A stretch of DNA of 64,000 bases, from the NCBI GenBank assembly GCA_023436205.1, contig JAEZKC010000059.1, positions 310,001 through 374,000 on the forward strand. Direction: 5' to 3'. The notes under the pieces are model-generated. The model was not told the DNA's origin, made no database searches, and saw only the letters and a list, made by a program, of their open reading frames with translations. The number at the start of each line of letters is the position of its first letter. The first letter of the stretch is position 1. Below are positions 17,740 through 26,863 of this stretch, piece by piece. A program made the position numbers and the translations under genes. The DNA is from Fibrobacterota bacterium. GTDB taxonomy: Bacteria; Fibrobacterota; Chitinivibrionia; Chitinivibrionales; Chitinispirillaceae.

Positions 17740-17767
17740 AAGATATGTGTTGCCACTAATAGTGCAA
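17740..17767 (-). promoter_or_regulatory. Candidate promoter of the cold-shock gene
   Basis: Minus strand TTGCAC (17762-17767), 16-nt spacer, TATCTT (17740-17745). A 5' UTR of about 60 nt would contain CCGGT-AAACC-ACCGG, a small hairpin near 17708-17722. By-eye match. Confidence 0.35.
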
Positions 17768-17853
17768 AGAAAATTTTTACAAAGGTTCAAATTAGGAGGT
17801 TTTTAGGACAATGCGGAGAGGATGAAAATACGAACATCTTTACTGGAAAGAGA

Positions 17854-18228
17854 TCAGAAACCGATGCCGAGACTATCAAGAATTTTCTGCATGATTTGTT
17901 CCTGTGTAAAGGGTTTGGTTATGTAATTCTTTGCCCCGGCTTCAATTGCGGATATCATCTTTGATTTTTCCACTTCCGACGTTACCATGACTACAGGGAT
18001 ATCCTTCAGAACCGGATCCGCTTTGAGAGTTTTGAGCAGGTCAAGCCCGTTCAGCACGGGCATATTCCAGTCAAGCAATATGAGACTGACATCCTTTGAG
18101 TGAATTTTGAGCACGTCCAGAGCCGCCTTACCGTTTTCAGCATCAAGAAAACCATATCCCAGAACCTCTGCCGCATTTCGGATGAAATGTCGGACTGCCG
18201 CCGAATCATCTACTGACAGAATAATCAT
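17854..18228 (-). CDS. cheY: CheY-like single-domain response regulator
   Basis: Stand-alone receiver domain of 124 residues. Acidic pocket D7-D8, phospho-acceptor D53 (LILLDWNMP), T83 (VTSE) and K105 (ITKPF). Last gene of the cheA-cheW-cheB-RR-cheR-cheY operon, 6 nt after cheR, so it is the likely CheA output protein. The output target is unclear because no flagellar or pilus gene is in the window. Confidence 0.93.
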   Translation of the reverse strand: MIILSVDDSAAVRHFIRNAAEVLGYGFLDAENGKAALDVLKIHSKDVSLILLDWNMPVLNGLDLLKTLKADPVLKDIPVVMVTSEVEKSKMISAIEAGAKNYITKPFTQEQIMQKILDSLGIGF

Positions 18229-18234
18229 AGTACC

Positions 18235-19074
18235 TCATTTTACTTTATAATACAATGCTCTCTGGTTATTCATCATCTGGTATTCAGTGCTGTAGTTTAT
18301 AACTGATTCAGATGCGCCGACGAACAAGTAACCCGATGGGCGAAGGAGACGTGCTATTTTGGAGAAGATCTCCTTCTTGAACTGATCGGAAAAGTAAATC
18401 ATAACATTTCTGCAGAATACGATATCCTGTTTTCCAATAAACGAGAAATCTTCCTGCAGGTTAAGTTTTTTGAACGTAACCATGTTCTTTATTGTATCAT
18501 TGATTATCCACACTTTTCCCTGTTGAACAAAGTAGCGATTTCTCATTTCATCAGACAACCCTCTGGCAATGACTATTGGATCATAACGTCCAGCCCTTGC
18601 TAGAAAAAGAACGGTGGGGGAGATGTCTGTGGCTACAATTTCAAACTGCTCAGGTTTTACATTCCTGTTACCTTTTAAGAGTTCCTGGATGGTAATGCCC
18701 ATTGAGTAAGGCTCCTGCCCGGTGGAGCATGCTGCAGACCAGATTCTGACTTTTTGCCGTTTACCCTCTGACAATTCTTTGATGTATTCAGGCAAAAGAA
18801 CGTTTTTCAGTACCGAGAAGGGCGATTCATCACGAAACCACAAGGTTTCATTTGTGGTCATGGCGTCGATGATTTTTTCCTGAAGAGTTCTAGTTGTGTC
18901 TGCCAGAGCCTTATAATAAAACTCAGTGTAAGTCTTGCATCCGTTCTCCACCATCAAAGCTGTAAGTCTGGTTTCAATAAGGTAAGACTTGTTTTCATCA
19001 ACTCGAATGCCGCAGTGCTTTTCAATATAATCCCTAAGAAGGCGGAACTCGTTAGCTTCAATTTTAAATGTCAT
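18235..19074 (-). CDS. cheR: Chemotaxis methyltransferase CheR
   Basis: Transfers methyl groups from SAM to receptor glutamates. It has 279 residues. The N-terminal helical domain (FRLLRDYIEKHCGIRVDENK) precedes a SAM-binding domain with RIWSAACSTGQEPYS, VATDIS and FCRNVMIYF. The ATG at 19074 overlaps the TGA of the preceding response-regulator gene (ATGA), indicating translational coupling; an in-frame codon at 19095 is a less likely start. No TPR extension. Confidence 0.95.
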   Translation of the reverse strand: MTFKIEANEFRLLRDYIEKHCGIRVDENKSYLIETRLTALMVENGCKTYTEFYYKALADTTRTLQEKIIDAMTTNETLWFRDESPFSVLKNVLLPEYIKELSEGKRQKVRIWSAACSTGQEPYSMGITIQELLKGNRNVKPEQFEIVATDISPTVLFLARAGRYDPIVIARGLSDEMRNRYFVQQGKVWIINDTIKNMVTFKKLNLQEDFSFIGKQDIVFCRNVMIYFSDQFKKEIFSKIARLLRPSGYLFVGASESVINYSTEYQMMNNQRALYYKVK

Positions 19075-19652
19075 GCCTGGGATACATCTCCGCACGAGGT
19101 GAGGATTGAGGATATCTTATCGATTTTTTCATCGCTGGTCATTTCCGAATGGAGAACTCGGCAGATCGATTCAAGACTCTTGAGGTAGCAATCTAGTTTT
19201 ATCTCCATCGATCCGATACTGTGTTTGGCTCCTGATTCGATCATTTCTTTGGCGTAACGGAAGTCTTCCATTTGCCTTTTGCAGGAGAGTACAGAGGTAA
19301 AGGTGGCGATTTTTTCTCTGACAAGATCTGCATTTATCGGCTTGGTTATAAAGTCAAACGCGCCGGCTTTCATCGCCTGAACTGCAGAATCGACCGACGG
19401 AAGACCTGTAACTACGATTATTTCTGTTGAGGGATGCAGGTGCCTTACTTGTGCTAGCAATTCCATTCCCGAGGTGTTTGGCATCATGAGGTCGGTAAAA
19501 AGTAAGTCGGCTGGTTCGCTTTGCATCAATTCCATTGCCTCTTGGGCACTTGTACAGGTACGCAACTCCACCAGACCTTCATCTTTTTTGAAGATGCCAT
19601 TAATGAGTTTCAGGAAGAGCGGATCATCATCTACCCATAGAACACGTATCAT
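19071..19652 (-). CDS. Response regulator with a short helical C-terminal extension
   Basis: 193 residues. An N-terminal receiver domain (VLWVDDDPLFLKL, FTDLMMP with D54, VVTGLPS, FITKPINADL) is followed by about 70 residues without a recognised DNA-binding or enzymatic output (SCKRQMEDFRYAKEMIESG...). It is embedded between cheB and cheR, with the ATG at 19652 overlapping the cheB stop (TGATG) and its own stop overlapping cheR. It is therefore a dedicated part of this chemosensory pathway, perhaps a phosphate sink or adaptor. The tail function is unknown. Confidence 0.85.
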   Translation of the reverse strand: MIRVLWVDDDPLFLKLINGIFKKDEGLVELRTCTSAQEAMELMQSEPADLLFTDLMMPNTSGMELLAQVRHLHPSTEIIVVTGLPSVDSAVQAMKAGAFDFITKPINADLVREKIATFTSVLSCKRQMEDFRYAKEMIESGAKHSIGSMEIKLDCYLKSLESICRVLHSEMTSDEKIDKISSILTSCGDVSQA

Positions 19653-20770
19653 CACTGTCGATTCTCCTGGGGTGAAAACCGTAATGAGGGGGTCTTTTTT
19701 ATCATTGCATCTATTTCATTGGCAATATTCTCAAGTGGTATTGATTGATCAGATAACCCGGCTTCGTCAACAGCTCTGGGCATTCCGTACACAACGCATG
19801 ATGATTCAGTTTGGGTAATACAGTAACAATGCTTTCTTTTTAAGGCCCTGACCCCGTTTAAGCCATCGCTGCCCATTCCGGTAAGCACAACTGCTAAAAT
19901 GTTATTATCAGGAAACTGAGCCGAAACAGATCGGAACAAAACGTCAACAGAGGGGCGGCAGCTGTTTTCCGGAGGACCGTCGTTAATTCCGATGAAACAA
20001 CCTTCCGCATTTTTTCTTATCACCATGTGTCTTCCACCGGGAGCAATATAGACTATCCCCGGTTTGACAAGATCGTTCTCCTGTGCTTCTACAACTTGTA
20101 GTTTTGATTTTTTATTGAGGCTGTCAGCCAGCGATCGAGTGAAAACCGGTGGCATGTGTTGAACGATCAGTACCGGAATCGGAAAATCCGCAGGAAGAGC
20201 GGGAATGAACTTCCCCAAAGCCTCCGGACCACCGGTCGAAACACCCACCACGCATAAAGAAAATGCCCCCAGAATGCTAGTAGGTACCGAAGGCTTTTTA
20301 ACTGGTAAAGAATTGATAGCCGGTGAAACTGGTTTGGGGACGTTTACAGATATGGTAGTTTTCAGTCTGAGCCCGACCAGATGAAGTACAGAGCGGATTT
20401 CCTGTTTGAGGTATTCTGAATTTTTTTCCGGATTTGAACCTTCCGGTTTCCTGATGAAATCCACAGCACCAAGTTGCAGGGCTTCGATGGTATCGCTGGT
20501 ACTTCGTGAGCTGATACCGCTTATCATCACTACTGCAGTTGACGGGTACAATGTGCGCATCTGGCGAAGGACCTCAATACCGCTCAGTCCAGGCATGTGA
20601 ACATCAAGAAATACCAGATCCGGTTTCTCAATAGCCATTTTTTTCAAAGCCAGTTCACCATTGGGAGCGGTTCCTAATATTGACAATTCGGTGAAGCTTG
20701 AAAGCAGGTCAGACAATATTTTCCTGTAGATAACAGTGTCATCTACAATGAGCGTTTTAATTTGGTTCAT
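19652..20770 (-). CDS. cheB: Chemotaxis methylesterase CheB
   Basis: Removes receptor methyl groups and deamidates glutamines when phosphorylated. It has 372 residues. Receiver domain about 1-125 with D10-D11 and D56 (LVFLDVHMPG). The methylesterase domain, about 175-355, has the serine in GVSTGGPEAL, the histidine in VQHMPP and the aspartate in LTGMGSDG. Lies 3 nt after cheW. Confidence 0.97.
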   Translation of the reverse strand: MNQIKTLIVDDTVIYRKILSDLLSSFTELSILGTAPNGELALKKMAIEKPDLVFLDVHMPGLSGIEVLRQMRTLYPSTAVVMISGISSRSTSDTIEALQLGAVDFIRKPEGSNPEKNSEYLKQEIRSVLHLVGLRLKTTISVNVPKPVSPAINSLPVKKPSVPTSILGAFSLCVVGVSTGGPEALGKFIPALPADFPIPVLIVQHMPPVFTRSLADSLNKKSKLQVVEAQENDLVKPGIVYIAPGGRHMVIRKNAEGCFIGINDGPPENSCRPSVDVLFRSVSAQFPDNNILAVVLTGMGSDGLNGVRALKRKHCYCITQTESSCVVYGMPRAVDEAGLSDQSIPLENIANEIDAMIKKTPSLRFSPQENRQ

Positions 20771-20773
20771 TTT

Positions 20774-21289
20774 TCAGCTCTGTTGTCCCCGGCTTTGCGG
20801 ACCATGCTCGTATTTTGTCTCCAGCTGTAAAAGGTCATTGATTTTCAGCAGTATAACCAGTTCATTACCATGCTGGACAACCCCCTCAATGAGCTCCCGC
20901 TCGACTGCGCCTACATTGGCGGGAGGCAGTTCTATTTGATCCTCATCAACGGTAATCAGATCACCCATGGAATCAAAAAGAAGCGCCACCTGATCATCAC
21001 TTGTCTTTAAAGTGTCATCTTCAAAATTACTGTTGGCTAGTTCCGTGTTGCTTTTTAACACAACACAGCGTGTTTCCTGAGCTAAATTCCTGGCTTCCAT
21101 ACCAAGTTTCACTCCGGGATCAATGACCGTTATTATTTGTCCTCGAAGATTCATGACTCCGCTGACATAATCCGGTGCAAGCGCCACGGTTGTGATGTCC
21201 TGAGCCCGATTGACTTCTCTGATGAGGAAGACGTCAATGCCAAAACATAACTCTTCGAGGTAAACGGTGATAAACTGAAGTTTTTTCAT
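20774..21289 (-). CDS. cheW: Chemotaxis coupling protein CheW
   Basis: Adaptor linking receptors to CheA. It has 171 residues with the CheW fold: LEELCFGIDVFLIREV, VAPDYVSGVMNLRGQIITVID and GDLITVDEDQIELPP. It carries a longer middle loop than the usual CheW (about 75-100, TELANSNFEDDTLKTSDDQ). Second gene of the operon, 9 nt after cheA. Confidence 0.95.
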   Translation of the reverse strand: MKKLQFITVYLEELCFGIDVFLIREVNRAQDITTVALAPDYVSGVMNLRGQIITVIDPGVKLGMEARNLAQETRCVVLKSNTELANSNFEDDTLKTSDDQVALLFDSMGDLITVDEDQIELPPANVGAVERELIEGVVQHGNELVILLKINDLLQLETKYEHGPQSRGQQS

Positions 21290-21298
21290 AGTGTTTCC

Positions 21299-24079
21299 TT
21301 ACGCGGGCTCAAGCATGGGTTCTATAAGGTCACCTAAACTAAGCATTATAGTCATTCGCTTATTGATCACCGCAGATCCTAGTATACCGATGCCTTTAAT
21401 GCTCTTTGTATCAAGAATAACTTCTGTATTGAATACATCGTGAACCTTATTGGCAACAATACCGATCTGGCGTTCGGTGTTTTTGGGAATTATCACATAC
21501 AGTTCGGGGTTTTCCTGAACCGGATGTGCAACTGGCAGCATGTGGTGCAACCGAATTATGGGAAACGTATCATTTCCATGTTTGAGGAATTGCCGGTCAC
21601 CAATAATTTCGATTTCTGATGCCTGCACTTTTTCGATTCGTGATATGCTTGAAAGATCAATACCGAAGCACTCCTGTGTTCCATTATCAAAGACGATAAT
21701 GTCTTTTTTAATCGCACCCTGACCAGATTTGTCTTTGTCAAGTGTGGTCTGTTCCTTGAGTGCACTGAACTTAAGCCCTGCTTTCAGTGCTATACCTGCA
21801 GGATCTAGAATCATTGCCACTCTTCCATCACCCATAATAGTTGCGCCAGCGTAGCACTGAGATGACTTCAGATATTCCGGTAGAGATTTGACTACGATTT
21901 CTTCACTGTCAGATACAGAATCAACCATAAGTCCGAAACGGTTTTCGCCGATTTTCAGTACGATCACCCGAACGGCATTCTTGACATTTTGACGTCTGTC
22001 GGGTGATCTGCGTCTTTCGGAGGAAGCGCTTTCTTCCTCCTCCTGTGAAGAGCCATTTTTGCGCCGATCGCTCCATCTGGACCTTTTGTCTATCATTCGT
22101 TCTCCGGTAACCGGATGAATGAAAGTTGGAAGCATAAGGAGAATGTCGCTTAATCTTACCAATGGCAGAAGTTTATCTCTGAGGCGAAGAACTTCGCTGC
22201 CTTGAATACGTTCAATTTTACTTGTGATTTCAAAAGATCTGATCCTTACAAGTTCTTCCACTGATACTTGCGGGATCGCATAGCATTTGTCCTCTGCAGT
22301 TACAATCAAAGATGGGATGATGGCCAAAGTCAGAGGCAGTTCAAGTGAAAAACAGGTTCCTTTTTCCCATTCGGAGCTTATGTCGATGCTGCCGCCCAGT
22401 TTTTCGATGTTCGATCTTACAACATCCATCCCTACGCCGCGTCCACTGATGTCGGTAACCTTTTCCATAGTGGAAAAACCGGGTTGCATGATGAATGCCT
22501 GAATTTCCCGATTGCTCAACTGAGTGCTTGCTTCAAGTCTGACCAGTCCTTTTTCTACCGCTTTTTTCCGGACACGTTCCAGATTGATTCCAGCTCCATT
22601 GTCCTCAATTTGTATGATGACTTTACCGCCTTCATGGAAAGCCCTGAGAATGATTTTGCCGTTAGGGCTTTTCCCTTTCTTTTGTCGATCTGCAGGCATC
22701 TCGATGCCGTGGTCGACACTGTTGCGTATAAGATGTGTCAGAGGGTCGGAAAGAAGTTCTATCAACGATTTATCGAGTTCAACATCTTGTCCGATAATTT
22801 CCAGATCGATCTGTTTTCCAAGTTTTCTGGCGAGATCCCTGACCACTCTCGGGAACTTGCTGAAGACAACGGAAACCGGTTGCAGCCGTGTCTGCATAAT
22901 ATTCTCCTGCAGCATGCTGGTGACCGAATCGATGCTCCCCAGTGCAGTATTCACTCCGGGTAGATCTGAAATGCGAAGAGAGAGCGTTTGTCTGAACGCC
23001 TCTTTCATGTTCATCAGTTCGGCAGAGACAATCTCTTTTTGATTGGATCTGTCTGTACCTGTTTTGTCAATGATGCTGTTTAACGATTTACTCACAATGA
23101 ATTCCAGAGTATTGAGCATTTTTTCCGGATCTGAAGCATCAATGAATTTACGGTTAAGTCGTTGCAGAAGCTGGTTTCTACTTAGCACCAGTTCTCCCGC
23201 CAGGTTCATAAGATTGTTGAGAAGGTTAACTTTTACTCTGAGAGCATCTTCGATGATCTTGCCTTCATTTCCCTGGGCTGCGCTTGCAGTACTGCTCTGG
23301 GAGGGTTTTTTCTCGTTATCAGTCTGCTTTTCCTGGACTAAACTGTTTAATTCTTTTTTAAGCGAGGAAAGATCAATGAATCGGATTTTTTCATCAGGTA
23401 TTTCCAAGCCGGTTCCTATCAGGTCCGGCTCCAGAACAGATGCAAAAACAATGGAGATGAAACTGTTGTTTTCATATTGTGAAAGAACATCCCCTAAAGC
23501 TTCCCATTTTTCTTTAAGCAGATTTGAGGTGCTGTTCATTCCTTTCAGGTCTTCTGCGCTTAAGGTAATTTCATAAACGCATTTACCGTTTCGCAAGACA
23601 TCTTCAAAGCTGCTGCGGTTAAGTTCAGGATGCCTTTTACTGATCTCTTCATCGATAAACAGACTTGGCTGTGCTGTGGTTTTGTCTGCTTTGGGTACCC
23701 CTTCCACCAGAAACGGTGAAAGCTTTTCAATTTCTTCCTCTATCGAAATCGAGTCGGAATTTTGAACATCATCCAGCAGAGCCCTTAATTTGTCAATTCC
23801 CTGGAGTAGAGCATCCATAACAAGAGGGCTTACTTTGAGGTCACGCTCTCTTATTCTTGACATCACATTCTCCATGGAATGTGATAATCCGGTTATGCTT
23901 TTGAGACCGAAAAAGCCGAATCCACCTTTTATGCTGTGAACAGCTCTGAAAACCCGGTTTATCAGTTCCGAGTCTACAGCATCACCCTTCTGCTCCAGTT
24001 CCAGAAGATCCGGCTCGATGGAATGCAGATGTTCCCTTGATTCGATCACCAATTCATGGAGCAGTTCCTTATCCTGCAT
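21299..24079 (-). CDS. cheA: Chemotaxis histidine kinase CheA with two CheW domains
   Basis: Central kinase of the pathway, 926 residues from the ATG at 24079 (SD AGGAG, 6-nt spacer). HPt domain with H48 (FRAVHSIKGGFGFFGL). Dimerisation helices NLMNLAGELVLSRNQLL. ATPase domain with HLIRNSVDHGIE, EDNGAGIN and GRGVGMDVVR. A first CheW-like domain (about 605-790) is interrupted by a charged, low-complexity insert of about 60 residues rich in R, E and S. A second CheW-like domain (about 800-926) follows (CFGIDLSSISRIEK). Ordinary CheA has a single CheW domain. First gene of the operon. Confidence 0.96.
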   Translation of the reverse strand: MQDKELLHELVIESREHLHSIEPDLLELEQKGDAVDSELINRVFRAVHSIKGGFGFFGLKSITGLSHSMENVMSRIRERDLKVSPLVMDALLQGIDKLRALLDDVQNSDSISIEEEIEKLSPFLVEGVPKADKTTAQPSLFIDEEISKRHPELNRSSFEDVLRNGKCVYEITLSAEDLKGMNSTSNLLKEKWEALGDVLSQYENNSFISIVFASVLEPDLIGTGLEIPDEKIRFIDLSSLKKELNSLVQEKQTDNEKKPSQSSTASAAQGNEGKIIEDALRVKVNLLNNLMNLAGELVLSRNQLLQRLNRKFIDASDPEKMLNTLEFIVSKSLNSIIDKTGTDRSNQKEIVSAELMNMKEAFRQTLSLRISDLPGVNTALGSIDSVTSMLQENIMQTRLQPVSVVFSKFPRVVRDLARKLGKQIDLEIIGQDVELDKSLIELLSDPLTHLIRNSVDHGIEMPADRQKKGKSPNGKIILRAFHEGGKVIIQIEDNGAGINLERVRKKAVEKGLVRLEASTQLSNREIQAFIMQPGFSTMEKVTDISGRGVGMDVVRSNIEKLGGSIDISSEWEKGTCFSLELPLTLAIIPSLIVTAEDKCYAIPQVSVEELVRIRSFEITSKIERIQGSEVLRLRDKLLPLVRLSDILLMLPTFIHPVTGERMIDKRSRWSDRRKNGSSQEEEESASSERRRSPDRRQNVKNAVRVIVLKIGENRFGLMVDSVSDSEEIVVKSLPEYLKSSQCYAGATIMGDGRVAMILDPAGIALKAGLKFSALKEQTTLDKDKSGQGAIKKDIIVFDNGTQECFGIDLSSISRIEKVQASEIEIIGDRQFLKHGNDTFPIIRLHHMLPVAHPVQENPELYVIIPKNTERQIGIVANKVHDVFNTEVILDTKSIKGIGILGSAVINKRMTIMLSLGDLIEPMLEPA

Positions 24080-24289
24080 CTTTGACTCCTTGTGAAACCC
24101 TGTATCTGGTGTCCAGATGGGTTTTCGGTCAATTATTACCAGTTTGGTAAATATTCTACCACTCCGGTATTCTCCAGGCAAGGGAAATCAAAGTGTGGGG
24201 CAACTGGGAAAACCGCTGAGCGCATTCAGCTTTGTTGAAACAGGAAGTATATTTCCAAATATATAGGATTTATTTCTCGGATTTGAGCA

Positions 24290-25717
24290 ATGGGGGACAA
24301 TGTGAAAAGGATTGCAACAGGAGCAATATTAGTTTTGGCTATAACTGGCGGCGCTGCAGCTCAGGTACAGGTTCAGAGTACTTCTGCAGATCGTAGCTCA
24401 GTTGAGGTAACCGTTTATAACAGTAATATGGGTCTGGTGAAGGAGAAGCGAACGGTGAGCTTGCCTGAAGGAGAAGGGGAGCTGAAATTCATGGATGTGG
24501 CTTCTTTTATAAATCCGGTGACAGTTCTGGTTAAATCACAAGCCGGGCCAGCCGAATTTTCCGTGCTTGAGCAAAATTATGAATATGACCTTATAAGTCA
24601 GGAAAAGCTTTTAGATAAGTATGTCGGAAAGAAAATCAAAATCATAGATTGGAACGAATTCAAGGATCGCAAAGAAGTGGTGGAAGCTGAGCTGCTCAGT
24701 GCTCAGGGAGGAGAAGTTTATAAGATCGATAACCAGATTTTTTTGGGACATCCCGGCTATAAAGTGCTTCCTGAACTGCCCAGTAATCTTATCAGCAGAC
24801 CAACTTTGTCATGGCAGTTTCGTAACAAGGCCAAACGTGATCAGCAGCTGGAGGTTTCCTATCTCACCTCCGGCCTAAACTGGAATGCCGACTATGTACT
24901 TGCAATCGCTAACAGCAGTGCAAAGGCTGATCTTTCCGGCTGGGTGACAGTCGATAATCAGAGCGGAGCCACCTATAACGATGCTCAGCTTAAGCTTATT
25001 GCCGGTGATGTCAACCGGGTACACCAACCAATGGTTATGGGCCTGGCAAAGCAGCGGTTGATGGATTCTCAAGATGCTGCTCCTGAATTTTCAGAGCAGG
25101 CAATGTTTGAGTACCACATGTATGATCTGCAGAGAAAGACAACCATCAAGGAAAATCAGACAAAGCAGATAAGTCTTCTTGATGCCCAGGGGCTCCAAGT
25201 TTCAAAAGAGTACACAACTGTTTCTCAGGGTTACTACTGGGGGAATCAACAGGGCAATGGTGCTATTAAACAACCCGTGCAGGTACATCTCTCATTTGAC
25301 AATTCAAAGGAAAACAAACTTGGAAACCCTCTTCCTGCAGGTATTGTGCGTATCTATGCAGAAGACAACCAGGGAAAGCGGCAGTTTGTAGGGGAGGACA
25401 GAATCGGACATACTCCCAAAAATGAAAAGGTCAGAATCAAAGCCGGTGATGCATTTGACATCGTTGCCGAAAGAGTGCAGACCGATTTCAAACAGAAAAC
25501 CTCACAGCTCTACGAAAGCGAATGGGAAATTACAGTGCGCAATCGCAAGGATGAAAATATCAGTATCGGCATCATTGAAACCGCACAGGGGAATTGGGAA
25601 ATAGTACAATCTTCACATAGGTTCACTAAAGTCAACGCAAACAGTTTCAGATTTGATGTAGCCATTCCAAAGGATAAGGAAGTAAAGGTGAAATACCGTC
25701 TGAAAGTAGGTATCTGA
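24290..25717 (+). CDS. Secreted DUF4139-family protein
   Basis: 475 residues with a signal peptide (KRIATGAILVLAITGGAAA). Contains TVYNSNMGLVKEKRTVSLPEGEGE and VSYLTSGLNWNADYVL, which mark the DUF4139 beta-rich family. These are exported proteins of unknown role. The residues around DFKQKTSQ and YESEWEITVRN resemble the end of this family. An ATG at 24290 and a GTG at 24302 are both possible; the GTG has GGGGGAC upstream and gives a more normal signal peptide. Divergent from cheA. Confidence 0.82.
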   Translation: MGDNVKRIATGAILVLAITGGAAAQVQVQSTSADRSSVEVTVYNSNMGLVKEKRTVSLPEGEGELKFMDVASFINPVTVLVKSQAGPAEFSVLEQNYEYDLISQEKLLDKYVGKKIKIIDWNEFKDRKEVVEAELLSAQGGEVYKIDNQIFLGHPGYKVLPELPSNLISRPTLSWQFRNKAKRDQQLEVSYLTSGLNWNADYVLAIANSSAKADLSGWVTVDNQSGATYNDAQLKLIAGDVNRVHQPMVMGLAKQRLMDSQDAAPEFSEQAMFEYHMYDLQRKTTIKENQTKQISLLDAQGLQVSKEYTTVSQGYYWGNQQGNGAIKQPVQVHLSFDNSKENKLGNPLPAGIVRIYAEDNQGKRQFVGEDRIGHTPKNEKVRIKAGDAFDIVAERVQTDFKQKTSQLYESEWEITVRNRKDENISIGIIETAQGNWEIVQSSHRFTKVNANSFRFDVAIPKDKEVKVKYRLKVGI

Positions 25718-25745
25718 AAGTAAATGCCAACTGATTGAGGAGATT

Positions 25746-26417
25746 ATGGAAAACTTGCTGTCACCAGTGGAATTGAGAATAGTGGGCTCGCTTATTGAAA
25801 AAGAGATCACCACACCTGAGTATTATCCGCTTACGTTGAATGCTCTGGTTAATGCCTGCAATCAGAAATCAAATCGTGATCCGGTGATGAATCTCTCTGA
25901 AAAAGAGGTGGAAAATGTGCTGGAGGATCTTAAAGAGAGGCGTTTTGTATGGCAGATGAATCTGGCAAACAGTCGCGTTCCCAAATATGAACACAATTTG
26001 CGAAGCTTATTCACCTTGACTGATCAGGAGATTGCGGTTATTTGCGTGCTGATGCTGCGCGGACCGCAGACTGTTGGCGAACTTCGTACCAGAACGGAGC
26101 GGATGGCCCGGTTCGGTTCACTGGAAGAGGTGGAGAGTGTGCTCAAAGCGCTTGCGGCAAGAGATGTGCCATTGACTATGGAATTGCCTCGAAGACCTGG
26201 CCAGAAAGAATCCAGGTTCGTTCAGCTTTTTTCCGAACAGGTGCTTTTTTACGAAGCACCTGAAGAAGCACCGTCATCTGGTATTCCTGAACAGACTGAA
26301 AGTCCAGTACGCTTGTCGGACAGGGTAGCCGTTCTTGAACAGGAAGTGACTGAACTGAAACAGCAGATTGACGAATTGCAGGGTGCATTCAGAGAGTTTC
26401 GCCGACAGTTCGAATAA
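25746..26417 (+). CDS. yceH: YceH-family (DUF480) winged-helix protein
   Basis: 223 residues with two winged-helix units. The start LLSPVELRIVGSLIEKEITTPEYYPLT and NACNQKSNRDPVMNLSE are diagnostic for YceH. A C-terminal coiled coil (LSDRVAVLEQEVTELKQQID...) is usual. Molecular role unknown; a transcriptional role has been suggested from the fold. Good SD (GAGGAG). Converges with dtd, 8 nt between stops. Confidence 0.93.
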   Translation: MENLLSPVELRIVGSLIEKEITTPEYYPLTLNALVNACNQKSNRDPVMNLSEKEVENVLEDLKERRFVWQMNLANSRVPKYEHNLRSLFTLTDQEIAVICVLMLRGPQTVGELRTRTERMARFGSLEEVESVLKALAARDVPLTMELPRRPGQKESRFVQLFSEQVLFYEAPEEAPSSGIPEQTESPVRLSDRVAVLEQEVTELKQQIDELQGAFREFRRQFE

Positions 26418-26425
26418 CTGGAAAC

Positions 26426-26863
26426 TTACTTTTCGAGAATAAGCGTGACCGGACCGTCATTTATCAGTTGCACTTTCATATCTGCACCGAAAATGCCGGT
26501 CTGCACAATTCTAATCTGTTGGCGAAGCTGTTGCACGAAGTATTCGTAAAGGCTGTTTCCTTTTTCCGGTCCGGCGGCGTTTATGAAACTCGGTCTCCGG
26601 CCCTTTGAACAATCGCCAAGAAGAGTAAATTGAGAAACGACCAGCGCTTCTCCATTTATATCTTTAAGAGACAGGTTCATTTTGCCTGATTCATCGGGAA
26701 ATATTCTAAGGTCAGCACATTTAGCAGCCAGAAAATCCGCCTTTTCGGGAGTGTCATCGATATGAACACCGACGAGTAATAAAAGCCCTCTGCCGATAGT
26801 GCCAACCGGTTTTCCATCAATTTTGACTTCTGCGCTGCTTACTCTCTGTGCCACGATTATCAT
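26426..26863 (-). CDS. dtd: D-aminoacyl-tRNA deacylase
   Basis: Hydrolyses D-aminoacyl-tRNA (and glycyl-tRNA-Ala) to keep translation homochiral. It has 145 residues, the family size. Catalytic motifs SQFTLLGD and NDGPVTL are intact. The start MIIVAQRVSSAEV is typical. The ATG overlaps the stop of the upstream gene by 4 nt (ATGA). Confidence 0.97.
   Translation of the reverse strand: MIIVAQRVSSAEVKIDGKPVGTIGRGLLLLVGVHIDDTPEKADFLAAKCADLRIFPDESGKMNLSLKDINGEALVVSQFTLLGDCSKGRRPSFINAAGPEKGNSLYEYFVQQLRQQIRIVQTGIFGADMKVQLINDGPVTLILEK

Noticed and set aside
21556..23576. Several ORFs of 60-177 codons opposite or inside cheA
   Set aside because: All overlap the clearly coding cheA frame; low-complexity shadow products.
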